In this document: positions 35,708 through 44,167 of the stretch, piece after piece
How positions within the stretch are numbered: the stretch's first letter is position 1
Layout of the letters: each line of letters opens with the position of its first letter
Source of the DNA: Acidobacteriota bacterium
Lineage (GTDB): Bacteria > Acidobacteriota > Vicinamibacteria > Vicinamibacterales > CAVVIG01
Length of the DNA: 64,000 nt
Direction: 5' to 3'
Assembly (NCBI GenBank): GCA_018268955.1
Contig: JAFDVO010000041.1
Span: 218-64,217 of the forward strand
Made by a program: the position numbers and the translations under genes
Notes under the pieces: generated by a model
What the model saw: the letters and a program-made list of their open reading frames with translations, nothing else
Databases searched by the model: none
What the model was told of the DNA's origin: nothing

Positions 35708-36447
35708 GCCTCTCCGCGCTGGTTGTCATCCCGACGTACAACGAACGCACGAACATCCCGGTGCTCGTCACTGGCCTGATGAAGCACGCCAACGTCCGCG
35801 TGCTCGTCGTCGATGACAACTCACCCGACGGGACCGGCGATGTCGCGGACTCGCTTTCAGCCCAGTTCCCTGGGCGAGTGTCGGTGCTGCACCGCACCAC
35901 GAACCGGGGCTTCGGCCGTTCGTACATTGACGGGATGAAGCAGGCGCTCGCGGAGCCGGTCGATGTCATCTGCCAGATGGACGCGGACCTGAGCCACGAC
36001 CCCGAGCAGCTGCCCTCGCTGATTGCAGCCGCGGAACGGGCCGACATGGTGATCGGCGCGCGCTACGTGCCTGGCGGACGGATCGTCAACTGGCCGCTGA
36101 AGCGACACGTCCTGAGCCGCTTCGCCAACGTGTACATCCGCACCGTCACGCGAGTACGCGCCCACGACTGCACGTCCGGCTACCGATGCTGGCGGAAGGA
36201 GGCGCTCGCCTCGCTTCCGCTCGATCAGTTCTTCTCGGATGGCTACTCCTTCCTGGTGGAGATGCTGTTCGAAGCGCATCGTCGCGGCTGCCGGATCGCC
36301 GAGGTGCCGATTACATTCGTCGAGCGCCGCGAAGGAGAGTCAAAGGTGTCGCGTGCGGTGCTCGTGGAGTCCGCCGTCACACCGTGGCGCCTGATCTCCA
36401 GGCCGGCGCGCACAGGCGAGTCGGCTGCACCGGCCAAGACCTCGTGA
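35704..36447 (+). CDS. Polyprenol monophosphomannose synthase-like GT2
   Basis: A 247-residue GT2 enzyme of the DPM1 type without C-terminal TM segments. Motifs: VVIPTYNERTNIPVLV, VVDDNSPDGTGD, NRGFGRSYIDGM, MDADLSHDPEQLP, GARYVPGG, and VPITFVERREGESK near the end. These are typical of enzymes moving mannose (or a related hexose) from the nucleotide sugar to polyprenyl phosphate. The ATG overlaps the previous stop (ATGA). Two carrier-loading GTs side by side suggest that two different sugars are prepared for one glycan. Confidence 0.87.
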   Translation: MSLSALVVIPTYNERTNIPVLVTGLMKHANVRVLVVDDNSPDGTGDVADSLSAQFPGRVSVLHRTTNRGFGRSYIDGMKQALAEPVDVICQMDADLSHDPEQLPSLIAAAERADMVIGARYVPGGRIVNWPLKRHVLSRFANVYIRTVTRVRAHDCTSGYRCWRKEALASLPLDQFFSDGYSFLVEMLFEAHRRGCRIAEVPITFVERREGESKVSRAVLVESAVTPWRLISRPARTGESAAPAKTS

Positions 36448-37466
36448 TCGTCGACTACACACGTTTCTACGCCGGTCGCCGCGTGCTGGTCACCGGCGGC
36501 CTCGGCTTCATCGGCAGCACGGTGGCGCGGCAGCTCGTCGCGCTGGACGCCGACGTCCACATCGTCGACGCGCTGCTCCCCGAGTGCGGCGGCAACCCCT
36601 TCAACATCGACGGGGTCGAAGGTCGTATCCGCGTATCGCACGCCGATCTTCGCGATCGCGCCGCGATGCACGCGCTCGTGCGCGACTGCGACGTCATCTT
36701 CAACCTGGCCGGCCAGGTCAGCCACATCGACAGCATGCGGGACCCGTATGCCGATCTCGAAGTGAACTGCCTGAGTCACCTCACGCTGCTGGAGGCCTGT
36801 CGGCACGTGAATCCGCACGCGAAGGTCGTGTACGCGGGCACACGCCAGATCTACGGCCGGCCCGATTCCCTGCCGGTCGACGAGTCGCACCTGGTGCGGC
36901 CGACTGACGTGAACGGCATCAACAAGGCGGCAGGCGAGCAGTACCACCTCGTCTACAACAACGTGTTCGGCATTCGTGCCTGCTCGCTCCGCCTGACGAA
37001 CATCTACGGACCGCGGCAACTGATCCGTCACAACCGACAAGGCTTCATCGGCTGGTTCATCCGGCTTGCCCTCGAGAACAAGACCATCCAGATCTACGGT
37101 GATGGCTCCCAGCTCCGGGACTTCGTGCACGTCGACGACGTGGCCGACGCCTTCCTGCGGGCGGGCACCAGCGACGCGTGCAACGGGCAGGTCTTCAACG
37201 TCGGTGGGCCCGAGCCGATCAGCCATCGCGACCTGACGACGATGCTGATCGAGGCGGCGGGGTCGGGTCAGGTCGCGTACATCGAATGGCCCACCGAGAA
37301 GAAGGCCATCGACATCGGCAGCTTCTACGCCGACTCCAGCAGGTTCCGGCAGGCAACCGGCTGGACTCCGAGCATTGGACTGCGCGAGGGTCTCGCATCC
37401 ACCCTCGCGTTCTATCGCGCGCACTTCGACCGGTATGTCAACGTCGCCGCGCAGGAGCGCGCATGA
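36444..37466 (+). CDS. NAD-dependent sugar-nucleotide epimerase/dehydratase with altered YxxxK
   Basis: Extended SDR of 340 residues, starting at GTG 36444 (GTGA overlap with the previous gene). It has the NAD loop VTGGLGFIGSTVAR and the family strands FNLAGQVSHIDSM and LRLTNIYGPRQ. At the catalytic YxxxK position it reads Asn157-Gly-Ile-Asn-Lys161: Lys is kept but Tyr is replaced by Asn. DVNGINK-type proteins occur in polysaccharide loci, so this may be a subfamily trait rather than damage, but the normal proton-transfer chemistry would be affected. The substrate cannot be predicted. Confidence 0.82.
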   Translation: MIVDYTRFYAGRRVLVTGGLGFIGSTVARQLVALDADVHIVDALLPECGGNPFNIDGVEGRIRVSHADLRDRAAMHALVRDCDVIFNLAGQVSHIDSMRDPYADLEVNCLSHLTLLEACRHVNPHAKVVYAGTRQIYGRPDSLPVDESHLVRPTDVNGINKAAGEQYHLVYNNVFGIRACSLRLTNIYGPRQLIRHNRQGFIGWFIRLALENKTIQIYGDGSQLRDFVHVDDVADAFLRAGTSDACNGQVFNVGGPEPISHRDLTTMLIEAAGSGQVAYIEWPTEKKAIDIGSFYADSSRFRQATGWTPSIGLREGLASTLAFYRAHFDRYVNVAAQERA

Positions 37467-38560
37467 GTTCACCCCGGGTTCCCTTCGGCTCACCGGCACC
37501 GCGTGAAGACGCAGCGGCGGTGCGCGCCGCCATCGAACGGGTGGTGGCGAGTGGCTGGTACGTGCTCGGGCCGGAGGTCACCGCGTTCGAAGCCGAATTC
37601 GCGACGGCGTGCGGTGCGCGGCACGCCGTCGGGGTTGGGACGGGCACTGACGCGATCGCACTCATCCTGCGAGGCCTGGGCATCGGCCCTGGCGATGAGG
37701 TGATTACCACGCCGCTGTCAGCGGCGTACACCGCGCTTGCGGTGATGATGGCCGGTGCGACCCCGGTGTTCGCCGACATCGATCCCGAGCGGCTCACCCT
37801 GTCTCCTGCATCGGTTGCTGCGGCGATCACTGCCCGCACGAAGGCCATCCTGCCGGTGCACCTGTACGGCCAGGCGGCCGACATGCGAGCCCTGGAAGAG
37901 GTTGCGGCTCGGCACGGTGTCGCGATCGTGGAGGATGCCTGCCAGGCACACCTCGCGACTACGGACGGGCGGCCCGTCGGCACGGTCGGCGTCGCCGGGG
38001 CTTTCAGTTTCTACCCGACCAAGAACCTTGGTGCCCTTGGTGATGGTGGCGCGATTGTCACGAACGACGAATCTCTCGCCACGAAGCTGCGCCGACTCAG
38101 GAACGGCGGACAGACCAGCCGGTACCATCACCAGGAGCCCGGCATCAACTCGCGGCTCGACGAGATGCAGGCGGCGATCCTCCGCGCGAGGCTGCCCTTC
38201 CTGCGCGCCTGGACCGGCAGGCGCCGTGAACTTGCGCGCCAGTACCGCGTCGAACTCGCCGCCGCGCCGGTGACGCTCCTGAGGGAGTTCGACGCGGGAC
38301 ACGTCTATCACCTCTTCGTCGTGCGCACGCGGGCACGTCAGCGCCTGCAGGCACATCTGACGCAGGAGGGGATCGAAACACTCGTGCACTACCCAGTGCC
38401 CATTCCACGCCAGCCCGCGCTGGCCAGCCTGCATCCTGCCGACTGCCCTGAGGCCAACCGGGCCTGCGACGAAGTGGTATCGCTTCCCCTCCATCCTGGG
38501 CTTGCGACCGCCGACGTCACGACCGTCGCCTCGGCGATCTGCCGCTTTCACGAGGACTGA
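37463..38560 (+). CDS. DegT/DnrJ/EryC1/StrS-family sugar aminotransferase
   Basis: A 365-residue PLP enzyme that would convert a nucleotide keto-sugar to an amino sugar. The PLP Lys is Lys187 in FSFYPTKNLGALGDGGAI. Other landmarks: SGWYVLGPEVTAFEAEFA, GVGTGTDAI, DIDPERLTLSP, VEDACQAHL and INSRLDEMQAAIL. It starts at ATG 37463, overlapping the epimerase stop (ATGA). It fits with the adjacent SDRs in making an amino-deoxy sugar. Its frame is open upstream, but that part is only a shadow of the previous gene. Confidence 0.9.
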   Translation: MSSPRVPFGSPAPREDAAAVRAAIERVVASGWYVLGPEVTAFEAEFATACGARHAVGVGTGTDAIALILRGLGIGPGDEVITTPLSAAYTALAVMMAGATPVFADIDPERLTLSPASVAAAITARTKAILPVHLYGQAADMRALEEVAARHGVAIVEDACQAHLATTDGRPVGTVGVAGAFSFYPTKNLGALGDGGAIVTNDESLATKLRRLRNGGQTSRYHHQEPGINSRLDEMQAAILRARLPFLRAWTGRRRELARQYRVELAAAPVTLLREFDAGHVYHLFVVRTRARQRLQAHLTQEGIETLVHYPVPIPRQPALASLHPADCPEANRACDEVVSLPLHPGLATADVTTVASAICRFHED

Positions 38561-38562
38561 AC

Positions 38563-39525
38563 ATGCGCGTACTCATCACGGGAGGCGCCGGATTCATCGG
38601 CTCGCACCTGTCAGAGGCTCTTCTCGCCGCCAACCATCAGGTGCACGTGCTCGACAACCTGTCGACCGGGTCCATCGACAACATCGCGCACCTGAAGACG
38701 AGGCCCGGGTTCACGTACGACATCGATGCCGTCGAGAACGAGTCGCTGCTCGCAGAGCTGATCGACCGGGCAGACGTGGTGTTCCACTTCGCAGCCGCCG
38801 TCGGCGTGAAGCTGATCGTCGAGCAGCCGGTCCACACGATCGAGACCAACGTGCACGGGACGGAGGTGGTCCTCAAGCACGCGAACAAGAAGAAGAAGCT
38901 CGTGGTCGTTGCGTCCACGTCTGAGGTCTACGGCAAGAGCACCGACGTGCCCTTCCGCGAAGATGCCGACCTCGTGATGGGACCGACACCCAAGCACCGG
39001 TGGGCGTATGCCTGCAGCAAGGCGATCGATGAGTTCCTCGCGCTCGCGTACTGGAAGGAGCGCAAGCTGCCGGTGATCATCGTGCGCTTCTTCAACACCG
39101 TCGGGCCGAGGCAGACCGGCCAGTACGGCATGGTCATCCCCAACTTCGTGCGCCAGGCGCTCGCGGGTGAACCAATCACGGTGTTCGGCGATGGTACGCA
39201 GTGCCGCTCGTTCACGCACGTGTACGATGTCGTCCGCGCACTGACGGCGCTCATGGCGGAGCCGAAGGCGATCGGTGAAGTCATCAACGTCGGAAACGTC
39301 GAGGAGGTCTCGATTCTCGGCCTCGCCGAACGGGTGAAGGCCTTGACGGGATCCAACTCGCCGATCCGTCTCATTCCGTACGATCAGGCCTATGAATCCG
39401 GCTTCGAGGACATGCCACGCCGGCTTCCCGACCTGACGAAGATCAGACGGATGATCGGATACGAGCCGACCCACGCGCTCGACTCGATCCTTGCGGACGT
39501 CGTCGAGTTCATCCGCAACCAGTAG
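38563..39525 (+). CDS. NAD-dependent epimerase/decarboxylase (UDP-glucose 4-epimerase / UDP-glucuronate decarboxylase-like)
   Basis: A 320-residue extended SDR with an intact active site: VLITGGAGFIGSHL for NAD, VVASTSEVYGKS with the Ser/Thr, and YACSK for the Tyr/Lys pair. FFNTVGPRQTGQYGMVIPNFV and ITVFGDGTQCRSFTHVYDVV are substrate-side motifs of the nucleotide-sugar group. It could be an epimerase or a glucuronate decarboxylase; sequence alone does not decide. It is 2 nt after the aminotransferase and is the last gene of the glycan operon. The next gene has its own -10 box. Confidence 0.85.
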   Translation: MRVLITGGAGFIGSHLSEALLAANHQVHVLDNLSTGSIDNIAHLKTRPGFTYDIDAVENESLLAELIDRADVVFHFAAAVGVKLIVEQPVHTIETNVHGTEVVLKHANKKKKLVVVASTSEVYGKSTDVPFREDADLVMGPTPKHRWAYACSKAIDEFLALAYWKERKLPVIIVRFFNTVGPRQTGQYGMVIPNFVRQALAGEPITVFGDGTQCRSFTHVYDVVRALTALMAEPKAIGEVINVGNVEEVSILGLAERVKALTGSNSPIRLIPYDQAYESGFEDMPRRLPDLTKIRRMIGYEPTHALDSILADVVEFIRNQ

Positions 39526-39528
39526 CCG

Positions 39529-39534
39529 TATACT
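39529..39534 (+). promoter_or_regulatory. -10 box positioned for a leaderless mRNA
   Basis: TATACT ends 6 nt before the ATG at 39541, so the predicted transcription start falls on the start codon itself. No Shine-Dalgarno exists. A -35 is not clear. Confidence 0.5.
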
Positions 39535-39540
39535 GGCGCC

Positions 39541-40266
39541 ATGGGACTGCGCGGGTGCGTCGTCGTCGTCGCCGGGTTGATGGCGGTTGCGTCCCCCGCG
39601 CGCGCTGACGTTCACATGACCATCGTCGATGGCCATGTCACGCTGTCGGCGAAGGACGCCACCGTCAGACAGATTCTGGCGGAGTGGGCACGCGTCGGCC
39701 AGACGCGCATCGTCAACGCCGAGCGAGTGTCGGGAGGTCCGATCACGCTCGAGCTGACGAACGTTCCTGAAGCGCAGGCCCTGGACATCGTCCTGCGAGC
39801 CGTCAGCGGATACCTCGCGGCACCACGCACGAAGCCGGAGCCGACCACGTCGATCTACGACCGGATTTTCCTGCTCGCCACCAGCAGTGCGGCTTCCGGT
39901 CGCCCGGTTCCGACAGCGCCGCCATCGTCACGCCCGTTCAGCGCGCCGCCAGTCTTTACGCAGCCGGGGACGAGCGATCCGGACGATCAGGCGGTGGAGG
40001 CACCGATGCCGGCGCCCCCCATTCCAGCCCCGAACGGGTTTCGGCAGCCCGGCGTCCAGGCATTCCCCGTTCCGGCCGGACCTTCAGGGCAACAGGATCC
40101 GCCCCCGACCGCTCCCGGTGTGACACCGCCGTCCACGTTCGGTGCCCCGAGTTCGCCCGGCGCACCGGTCGGCGTCACGACTCCGGGCATGGTGGTCCCC
40201 GCGCCCCAACAGAATGGACCGTCCACCTCGCCAGGCTCACCGGTCACGGCGGCGGACCGTCGCTAA
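39541..40266 (+). CDS. Secreted protein with STN (secretin/TonB N-terminal-like) domain and Pro-rich tail
   Basis: A 241-residue exported protein. The signal peptide is about 1-22 (ending SPARA). Residues about 25-85 look like an STN/N0 domain: VTLSAKDATVRQILAEWARVGQTRIVNAERV followed by PITLELTNVPEAQALDIVLRAVSGY. This domain is normally found at the start of secretins and some TonB receptors. Here there is no secretin or barrel: residues about 95-241 are a low-complexity Pro/Ser/Gly-rich tail. It may be a periplasmic adaptor or wall-spanning protein. The function is unknown. Confidence 0.75.
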   Translation: MGLRGCVVVVAGLMAVASPARADVHMTIVDGHVTLSAKDATVRQILAEWARVGQTRIVNAERVSGGPITLELTNVPEAQALDIVLRAVSGYLAAPRTKPEPTTSIYDRIFLLATSSAASGRPVPTAPPSSRPFSAPPVFTQPGTSDPDDQAVEAPMPAPPIPAPNGFRQPGVQAFPVPAGPSGQQDPPPTAPGVTPPSTFGAPSSPGAPVGVTTPGMVVPAPQQNGPSTSPGSPVTAADRR

Positions 40267-40285
40267 CTAAGGAGTTCGTCGAACC

Positions 40286-40738
40286 ATGTCGCTCGTCACC
40301 GAGGTCACCACCGCGATCGCCGAGGCCATGCGCCAGAAGGATGCGCCGCGCCTGTCCGCGCTGCGCATGCTGAAGGCCGCGTTCATGAACAAGGCTGTCG
40401 AGAAGGGGCACGAACTGGACGATGCGGAGGCGCGACAGGTGGTGAGCGCACTCGTCAAGCAGCGCAAGGACTCAATCGAGCAGTTCCTCGCGGCAGGGCG
40501 GCAGGATCTCGTCGACAAGGAGACGGCCGACCTGACCGTTCTCGAGTCCTACCTTCCCCCGGCCGCCGACCCCGCCCTGATCGAGCGCGCCGTGACGGAA
40601 GCCATCGCCGAGACGGGAGCCACCTCGCCGAAGGACATGGGCAAGGTGATGAAAGCTGCCATGACGAAGCTTGCCGGCCAGACGATCGACGGGAAGGTCG
40701 TGAACGAACTCGTCCGCGCAAAGCTGTCCGGCGCCTAG
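40286..40738 (+). CDS. yqeY: GatB/YqeY-domain protein
   Basis: A 150-residue soluble protein of the YqeY family, related to the C-terminal tRNA-binding part of GatB. Conserved segments: MRQKDAPRLSALRMLKAAFMNK, VVSALVKQRKDSIEQFLAAGRQDLVDKE, LESYLPP and GKVMKAAMTKLAGQTIDGKVVNELVRAKL. Its cellular role is not established; a link to tRNA amidotransferase or aminoacyl-tRNA metabolism is inferred from the fold. AAGGAG lies 12 nt upstream of the ATG. It is followed 3 nt later by murJ. Confidence 0.92.
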   Translation: MSLVTEVTTAIAEAMRQKDAPRLSALRMLKAAFMNKAVEKGHELDDAEARQVVSALVKQRKDSIEQFLAAGRQDLVDKETADLTVLESYLPPAADPALIERAVTEAIAETGATSPKDMGKVMKAAMTKLAGQTIDGKVVNELVRAKLSGA

Positions 40739-40741
40739 CGC

Positions 40742-42373
40742 ATGGCGCACGACACCGTCGCGGATTCCGCAGCAACCTCCTCCCCCTCCGATCGTCTTGC
40801 TCACGCCGCCGGCCTCGCCGGCGCCGCCACCCTGACCAGCCGCATCCTCGGGCTCATTCGCGAGCAGGTCCTTGCTGCGCTCTTCGGCGCAGGCGATCAG
40901 ATGGACGCGTACCTGGTCGCCTTCCGCATCCCGAACCTCGTGCGCGACCTCTTCGCCGAAGGGGCAATGAGCGCCGCGTTCGTGCCCACCTTCACGCGAC
41001 ATCTCACGCTGCACGGGAAGGACGATGCGTGGCGGCTCGGCAACAACGTGATCAACGCCCTGCTGCTGATCACGGGCCTGATCGTCGTCCTCGGCGGCGT
41101 ATTCGCCGGGCCGCTCGTCACGCTGTACGCGGAGCAGTTCGCCTCGGTCCCTGGGAAGCTGGAGCTGACCATCACGCTCGCGCGCGTGATGTTCCCGTTC
41201 CTCACGCTCGTCGCCATCGCGGCCGCGATGATGGGGATGTTGAACTCGCTCCGGCACTACTTCGTGCCGGCCGTATCTCCGGCCACCTTCAACGTCGTCG
41301 CAATCGTGTTCGCCATCGGGCTGACGCCCCTGATGCCGGCGCTCGGCCTGCCTCGCATCATGTCCATTGCGATCGCCGCGCTGGTGGGTGGCCTGATGCA
41401 GGTGCTCGTGCAGTGGCCGTCGCTTCGCGGGGAAGGCTTCCGCTACCGCCCGGTGCTCGACCTGCGCGATCCGGGGCTGCATCAGGTGCTGGTGCTGATG
41501 GGGCCAGGCACCGTGGGGCTGGCTGCGACACAGCTCAACCTGTTCGTGACGACGCTGCTGGCCACGAGTCAGGGTACGGGCGCCGTGTCGTGGCTGCAGT
41601 ACGCCTTCAGGGTCATGTACCTGCCGCTCGGCCTGTTCGGCGTCTCGATCGCCACGGCTGTGCTGCCGACGGCGGCACGCAATGCCGCGCTCGAGGACCG
41701 CGCCGCGATCCGAGCCACGGTCGCAAGAGGCCTCGCGCTCATGCTGGTCGTCAACCTGCCAGCGACCTGCGGGCTTGTCGCGCTCTCGACGCCGATCATC
41801 AGGCTCCTTCTCGAACGCGGGCACTTCACGAGCGCCGACACCGCATCGACCGCGTGGGCGCTGCGGCTGTACGCCGTCGGGCTGGTCGGGTACTCGACGG
41901 CGCGCATCGTCTCGCCAGTGTTCTACGCGCTGGGACGCAGCCGCGTGCCGGTGCTCCTCAGCACGGTCTCGGTCCTGACCAACCTCGCCCTCAGTCTCGT
42001 CTTCGTGCGCGTCATGGGATTCGGAGGGCTGGCGCTGGCCACGTCGCTCGCGGCGCTGCTCAACGCGGCGTTGTGCGTGTGGCTGTTGCGTCGTGAGCTG
42101 GGCGGCAGCCTGGACGATGCCCGCCTGATGGGCGTGCTCACGAAGGTTGGAATCGCATCGATCGCGATGACCGCCGCCGTCGTCACTGCCGACCGTGCAC
42201 TGTACCGATTCACGTCAGGAGCCAGCACGCTGTCACGGGCGGCTGCACTGTCCGCGACGATTGCGGCGGGTGTCGTCGCACTCGGCCTGGCTGCACGCGC
42301 ACTGCAAATCGAGGAGTTCGGGTTCCTCACTGCAGAAGCGCGCAGGCGGGTACAGAAGTTGCTCGACCGCTGA
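40742..42373 (+). CDS. murJ: Lipid II flippase MurJ (MviN)
   Basis: Moves lipid II across the inner membrane for murein synthesis. 543 residues with about 14 TM segments in the MOP-exporter fold. Family landmarks: TLTSRILGLIREQVLAALFGAGDQMDAYLVAFRIPNLVRDLFAEGAMSAAFVPTF at the N-terminus, GPGTVGLAATQLNLFVTTLLA, and GAVSWLQYAFRVMYLPLGLFGVSIATAVLPTAAR. It is separate from the dcw cluster but only about 6 kb from its start, and co-directional with yqeY. Confidence 0.96.
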   Translation: MAHDTVADSAATSSPSDRLAHAAGLAGAATLTSRILGLIREQVLAALFGAGDQMDAYLVAFRIPNLVRDLFAEGAMSAAFVPTFTRHLTLHGKDDAWRLGNNVINALLLITGLIVVLGGVFAGPLVTLYAEQFASVPGKLELTITLARVMFPFLTLVAIAAAMMGMLNSLRHYFVPAVSPATFNVVAIVFAIGLTPLMPALGLPRIMSIAIAALVGGLMQVLVQWPSLRGEGFRYRPVLDLRDPGLHQVLVLMGPGTVGLAATQLNLFVTTLLATSQGTGAVSWLQYAFRVMYLPLGLFGVSIATAVLPTAARNAALEDRAAIRATVARGLALMLVVNLPATCGLVALSTPIIRLLLERGHFTSADTASTAWALRLYAVGLVGYSTARIVSPVFYALGRSRVPVLLSTVSVLTNLALSLVFVRVMGFGGLALATSLAALLNAALCVWLLRRELGGSLDDARLMGVLTKVGIASIAMTAAVVTADRALYRFTSGASTLSRAAALSATIAAGVVALGLAARALQIEEFGFLTAEARRRVQKLLDR

Positions 42374-42412
42374 CAATCCGATTGTGGCCGGTGCTACGAT
42401 CGAACCCGCGAG

Positions 42413-43174
42413 ATGCGACGCAGCCCCTACTCTCCATACGGATCGCAGATGTCCTTCGGCCCCGGCCCGTTGTCGCCGGCGCTGATGTGGCTGATCGCCG
42501 CCAATGTCCTCGTGTTCCTGGCGCAGCTCCTCCTGCCGCCGGTGGCAGGGGTGCGGCTGGAAGGGACGCTCGGGCTGCTCCCCCACCGCGTGCTCACCGA
42601 TTTCACGGTGTGGCAGGTGGGCACCTACATGTTCCTGCATGCGGGTGTCTTCCACCTGCTGTTCAACATGCTCGCACTCTGGATGTTCGGCACGGAACTC
42701 GAGCGCATGTGGGGCACGCCGTACTTCCTGAAGTTCTACTTCGTGACCGGCATCGGGGCAGGCGTCCTGACGGTCCTGTTCGGGCTGCTCCCGTTCTCGT
42801 TCGCCCAACAGGTCCAGCACAGCATCATCATCGGCGCATCCGGCGCGATCTTCGGACTGCTGCTGGCGTACGCGATGTACTTCCCGCGCCGGCCGATGTA
42901 CCTGTACTTCCTGTTCCCGGTTGAAACCCGCTATGCCGTGATGATCTTCGGGGCGATCGAACTCTTCGCTGCCCTGAGCGGTCCCAGCGGCGTGGCCAAC
43001 GCAACCCACCTGGGTGGGCTCATCGTTGGCTACCTGTTCCTCAAGAGCGGACGGATTCACCCGTGGTCGGAGGTGAATTACCGCTACCTCAAGTGGAAGA
43101 TCAACCGCGCGCGGTCCAAGTTCGACGTCTACAACGGCGGCCGGGCGAACGACTGGAACCGCCGGGTGCACTGA
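42413..43174 (+). CDS. Rhomboid-family intramembrane serine protease
   Basis: A 253-residue membrane protein with about six TM segments. The catalytic Ser143 lies in GASGAIFG and the catalytic His199 in NATHLGGL; HLLFNM (His81, Asn85) supplies the oxyanion-side residues. So it should be an active rhomboid, cleaving TM substrates in the inner membrane. The C-terminal tail is basic and cytoplasmic. The ATG at 42413 follows a TACGAT -10 candidate (42395-42400) by 12 nt with no Shine-Dalgarno. Its substrate is unknown. Confidence 0.9.
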   Translation: MRRSPYSPYGSQMSFGPGPLSPALMWLIAANVLVFLAQLLLPPVAGVRLEGTLGLLPHRVLTDFTVWQVGTYMFLHAGVFHLLFNMLALWMFGTELERMWGTPYFLKFYFVTGIGAGVLTVLFGLLPFSFAQQVQHSIIIGASGAIFGLLLAYAMYFPRRPMYLYFLFPVETRYAVMIFGAIELFAALSGPSGVANATHLGGLIVGYLFLKSGRIHPWSEVNYRYLKWKINRARSKFDVYNGGRANDWNRRVH

Positions 43175-43185
43175 GGGAGGCCAGC

Positions 43186-43227
43186 GGTTGGAGGTTAGAG
43201 GTTAGAGGTTAGAGGTTAGAGGTTAGA
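43186..43227. repeat. Heptamer tandem array (GGTTAGA)x6
   Basis: Six head-to-tail 7-bp units, GGTTGGA followed by five exact GGTTAGA, in the 90-nt gap between the convergent rhomboid and DoxX genes. There is no coding potential. Copy number is likely to vary among strains by slippage. Confidence 0.95.
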
Positions 43228-43264
43228 CGTTCAGAAGTGGAGAGCCCGAACCCGAGAGGGTCGC

Positions 43265-43705
43265 TCAGCGACGCAAGCTGAACGGCAGGCGGATGCCGCC
43301 GATTGCCAGGCCGAGCGTCGGCCCCACCACTGGCAGCCCGTAACCGTTGGTCAGGAAGGCGTACTTGAATAGTGCGCCGCTCGCCACATGGATGTTCATC
43401 ACCATGACGAAGGCGAGGAACGCGGCCAGCGGAGTCCAGAACCCCACGATCAGCGCCAGACCCGCCGCCAGTTCTCCGAGCGGCACGAGCCGCGCGAACA
43501 CCTGCGTCCCCGGGATCGCCACGTGCTCCAGGTACCACCGGCTCGTGGATCCGGCCGCGGCGTCACCGAGCCACGCGTTGAACCGGCCCGCGAGAATCGA
43601 CGCGTTCGTCAGCCACGCGATCTTGCCGATGCCTTCACACAGGAAGAACACCCCAAGGCAGATGCGGATGATCGTGAGCCCTGTTCCTTGCCGGTCGATT
43701 GCCAT
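43265..43705 (-). CDS. DoxX-family membrane protein
   Basis: A 146-residue membrane protein with four TM segments, starting at ATG 43705 (MAIDRQGTG). It has the DoxX features ICLGVFFLCEGIGKI (first TM, with the Glu/Gly pair) and LVPLGELAAGLALIVGFWTPLAAFLAFVMVMNIHVA. DoxX/SURF4-like proteins are linked to redox or thiosulfate metabolism in some organisms, but most are uncharacterised. The open frame upstream of 43705 covers the cupin gene in another frame and is not coding. It lies 50 nt after the cupin gene, so possibly co-transcribed. Confidence 0.82.
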   Translation of the reverse strand: MAIDRQGTGLTIIRICLGVFFLCEGIGKIAWLTNASILAGRFNAWLGDAAAGSTSRWYLEHVAIPGTQVFARLVPLGELAAGLALIVGFWTPLAAFLAFVMVMNIHVASGALFKYAFLTNGYGLPVVGPTLGLAIGGIRLPFSLRR

Positions 43706-43755
43706 TCCTGATCCTGTCCTCTGGAGGCGTGTGGCAGGCAGCCCGCGCCTGCGCA

Positions 43756-44118
43756 TCATCGGAGAAGGTCGTCCTCGCCCTCGGTGAGCCACTCCGCGCG
43801 GATCGGGCTGAAGACGTCGAGTTCGAACGTGTCCTCGAGCGCCTCGGCCTGATGCTCGACGCCTGAGGGAATGTGAATGACCTCGCCTTCGCGCACGGTG
43901 ATCTCTTCGCCGGCGACGAGGAATTTGAGTCCGCCCTGCAGCACGTAGGTCATCTGCTCGCTCTGGTGCGCGTGCAGCGGGATGAGGCACCCCCGCTTGA
44001 TGTAGACCTGCACCAGCATCTCACGCTCGCCCGTGACGATCTTCCGCGAGAGCATCTCCGTCACTTTTTCAAGGGCGATCTCGTCCCACCGGTGCAGTCG
44101 CACCCCTGTTTGACCCAT
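43756..44118 (-). CDS. Cupin-domain protein
   Basis: A 120-residue single-domain cupin. Metal-ligand motif 1 is His-x-His-x4-Glu ([20 protein letters not shown]) and motif 2 contains the later His ([13 protein letters not shown]). The fold binds a divalent metal and could be an enzyme or a sensor; no specific substrate is indicated. It diverges from the E1 dehydrogenase gene with only about 50 nt between starts. The pair may share a regulatory region. Confidence 0.88.
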   Translation of the reverse strand: MGQTGVRLHRWDEIALEKVTEMLSRKIVTGEREMLVQVYIKRGCLIPLHAHQSEQMTYVLQGGLKFLVAGEEITVREGEVIHIPSGVEHQAEALEDTFELDVFSPIRAEWLTEGEDDLLR

Positions 44119-44152
44119 GCAGGCTGAGGATATATCAACCGGAACCGGGTGC

Positions 44153-44158
44153 TATACT
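44153..44158 (+). promoter_or_regulatory. -10 box of the E1 gene
   Basis: TATACT ends 9 nt before ATG 44168. This favours that ATG as the start over the in-frame ATG at 44117, which would lie upstream of the transcript. The leader would be about 3 nt. Confidence 0.45.
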
Positions 44159-44167
44159 TCGGGGTTG

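Noticed and set aside
43186-43227. Possible CRISPR array at the GGTTAGA repeats (and other arrays)
   Set aside because: Units are 7-9 bp, head to tail with no spacers, and no cas genes are present.
43706-43990. N-terminal extension of the DoxX protein
   Set aside because: Overlaps the cupin gene out of frame and is strongly Arg-rich; DoxX proteins begin just before the first TM segment, as with ATG 43705.
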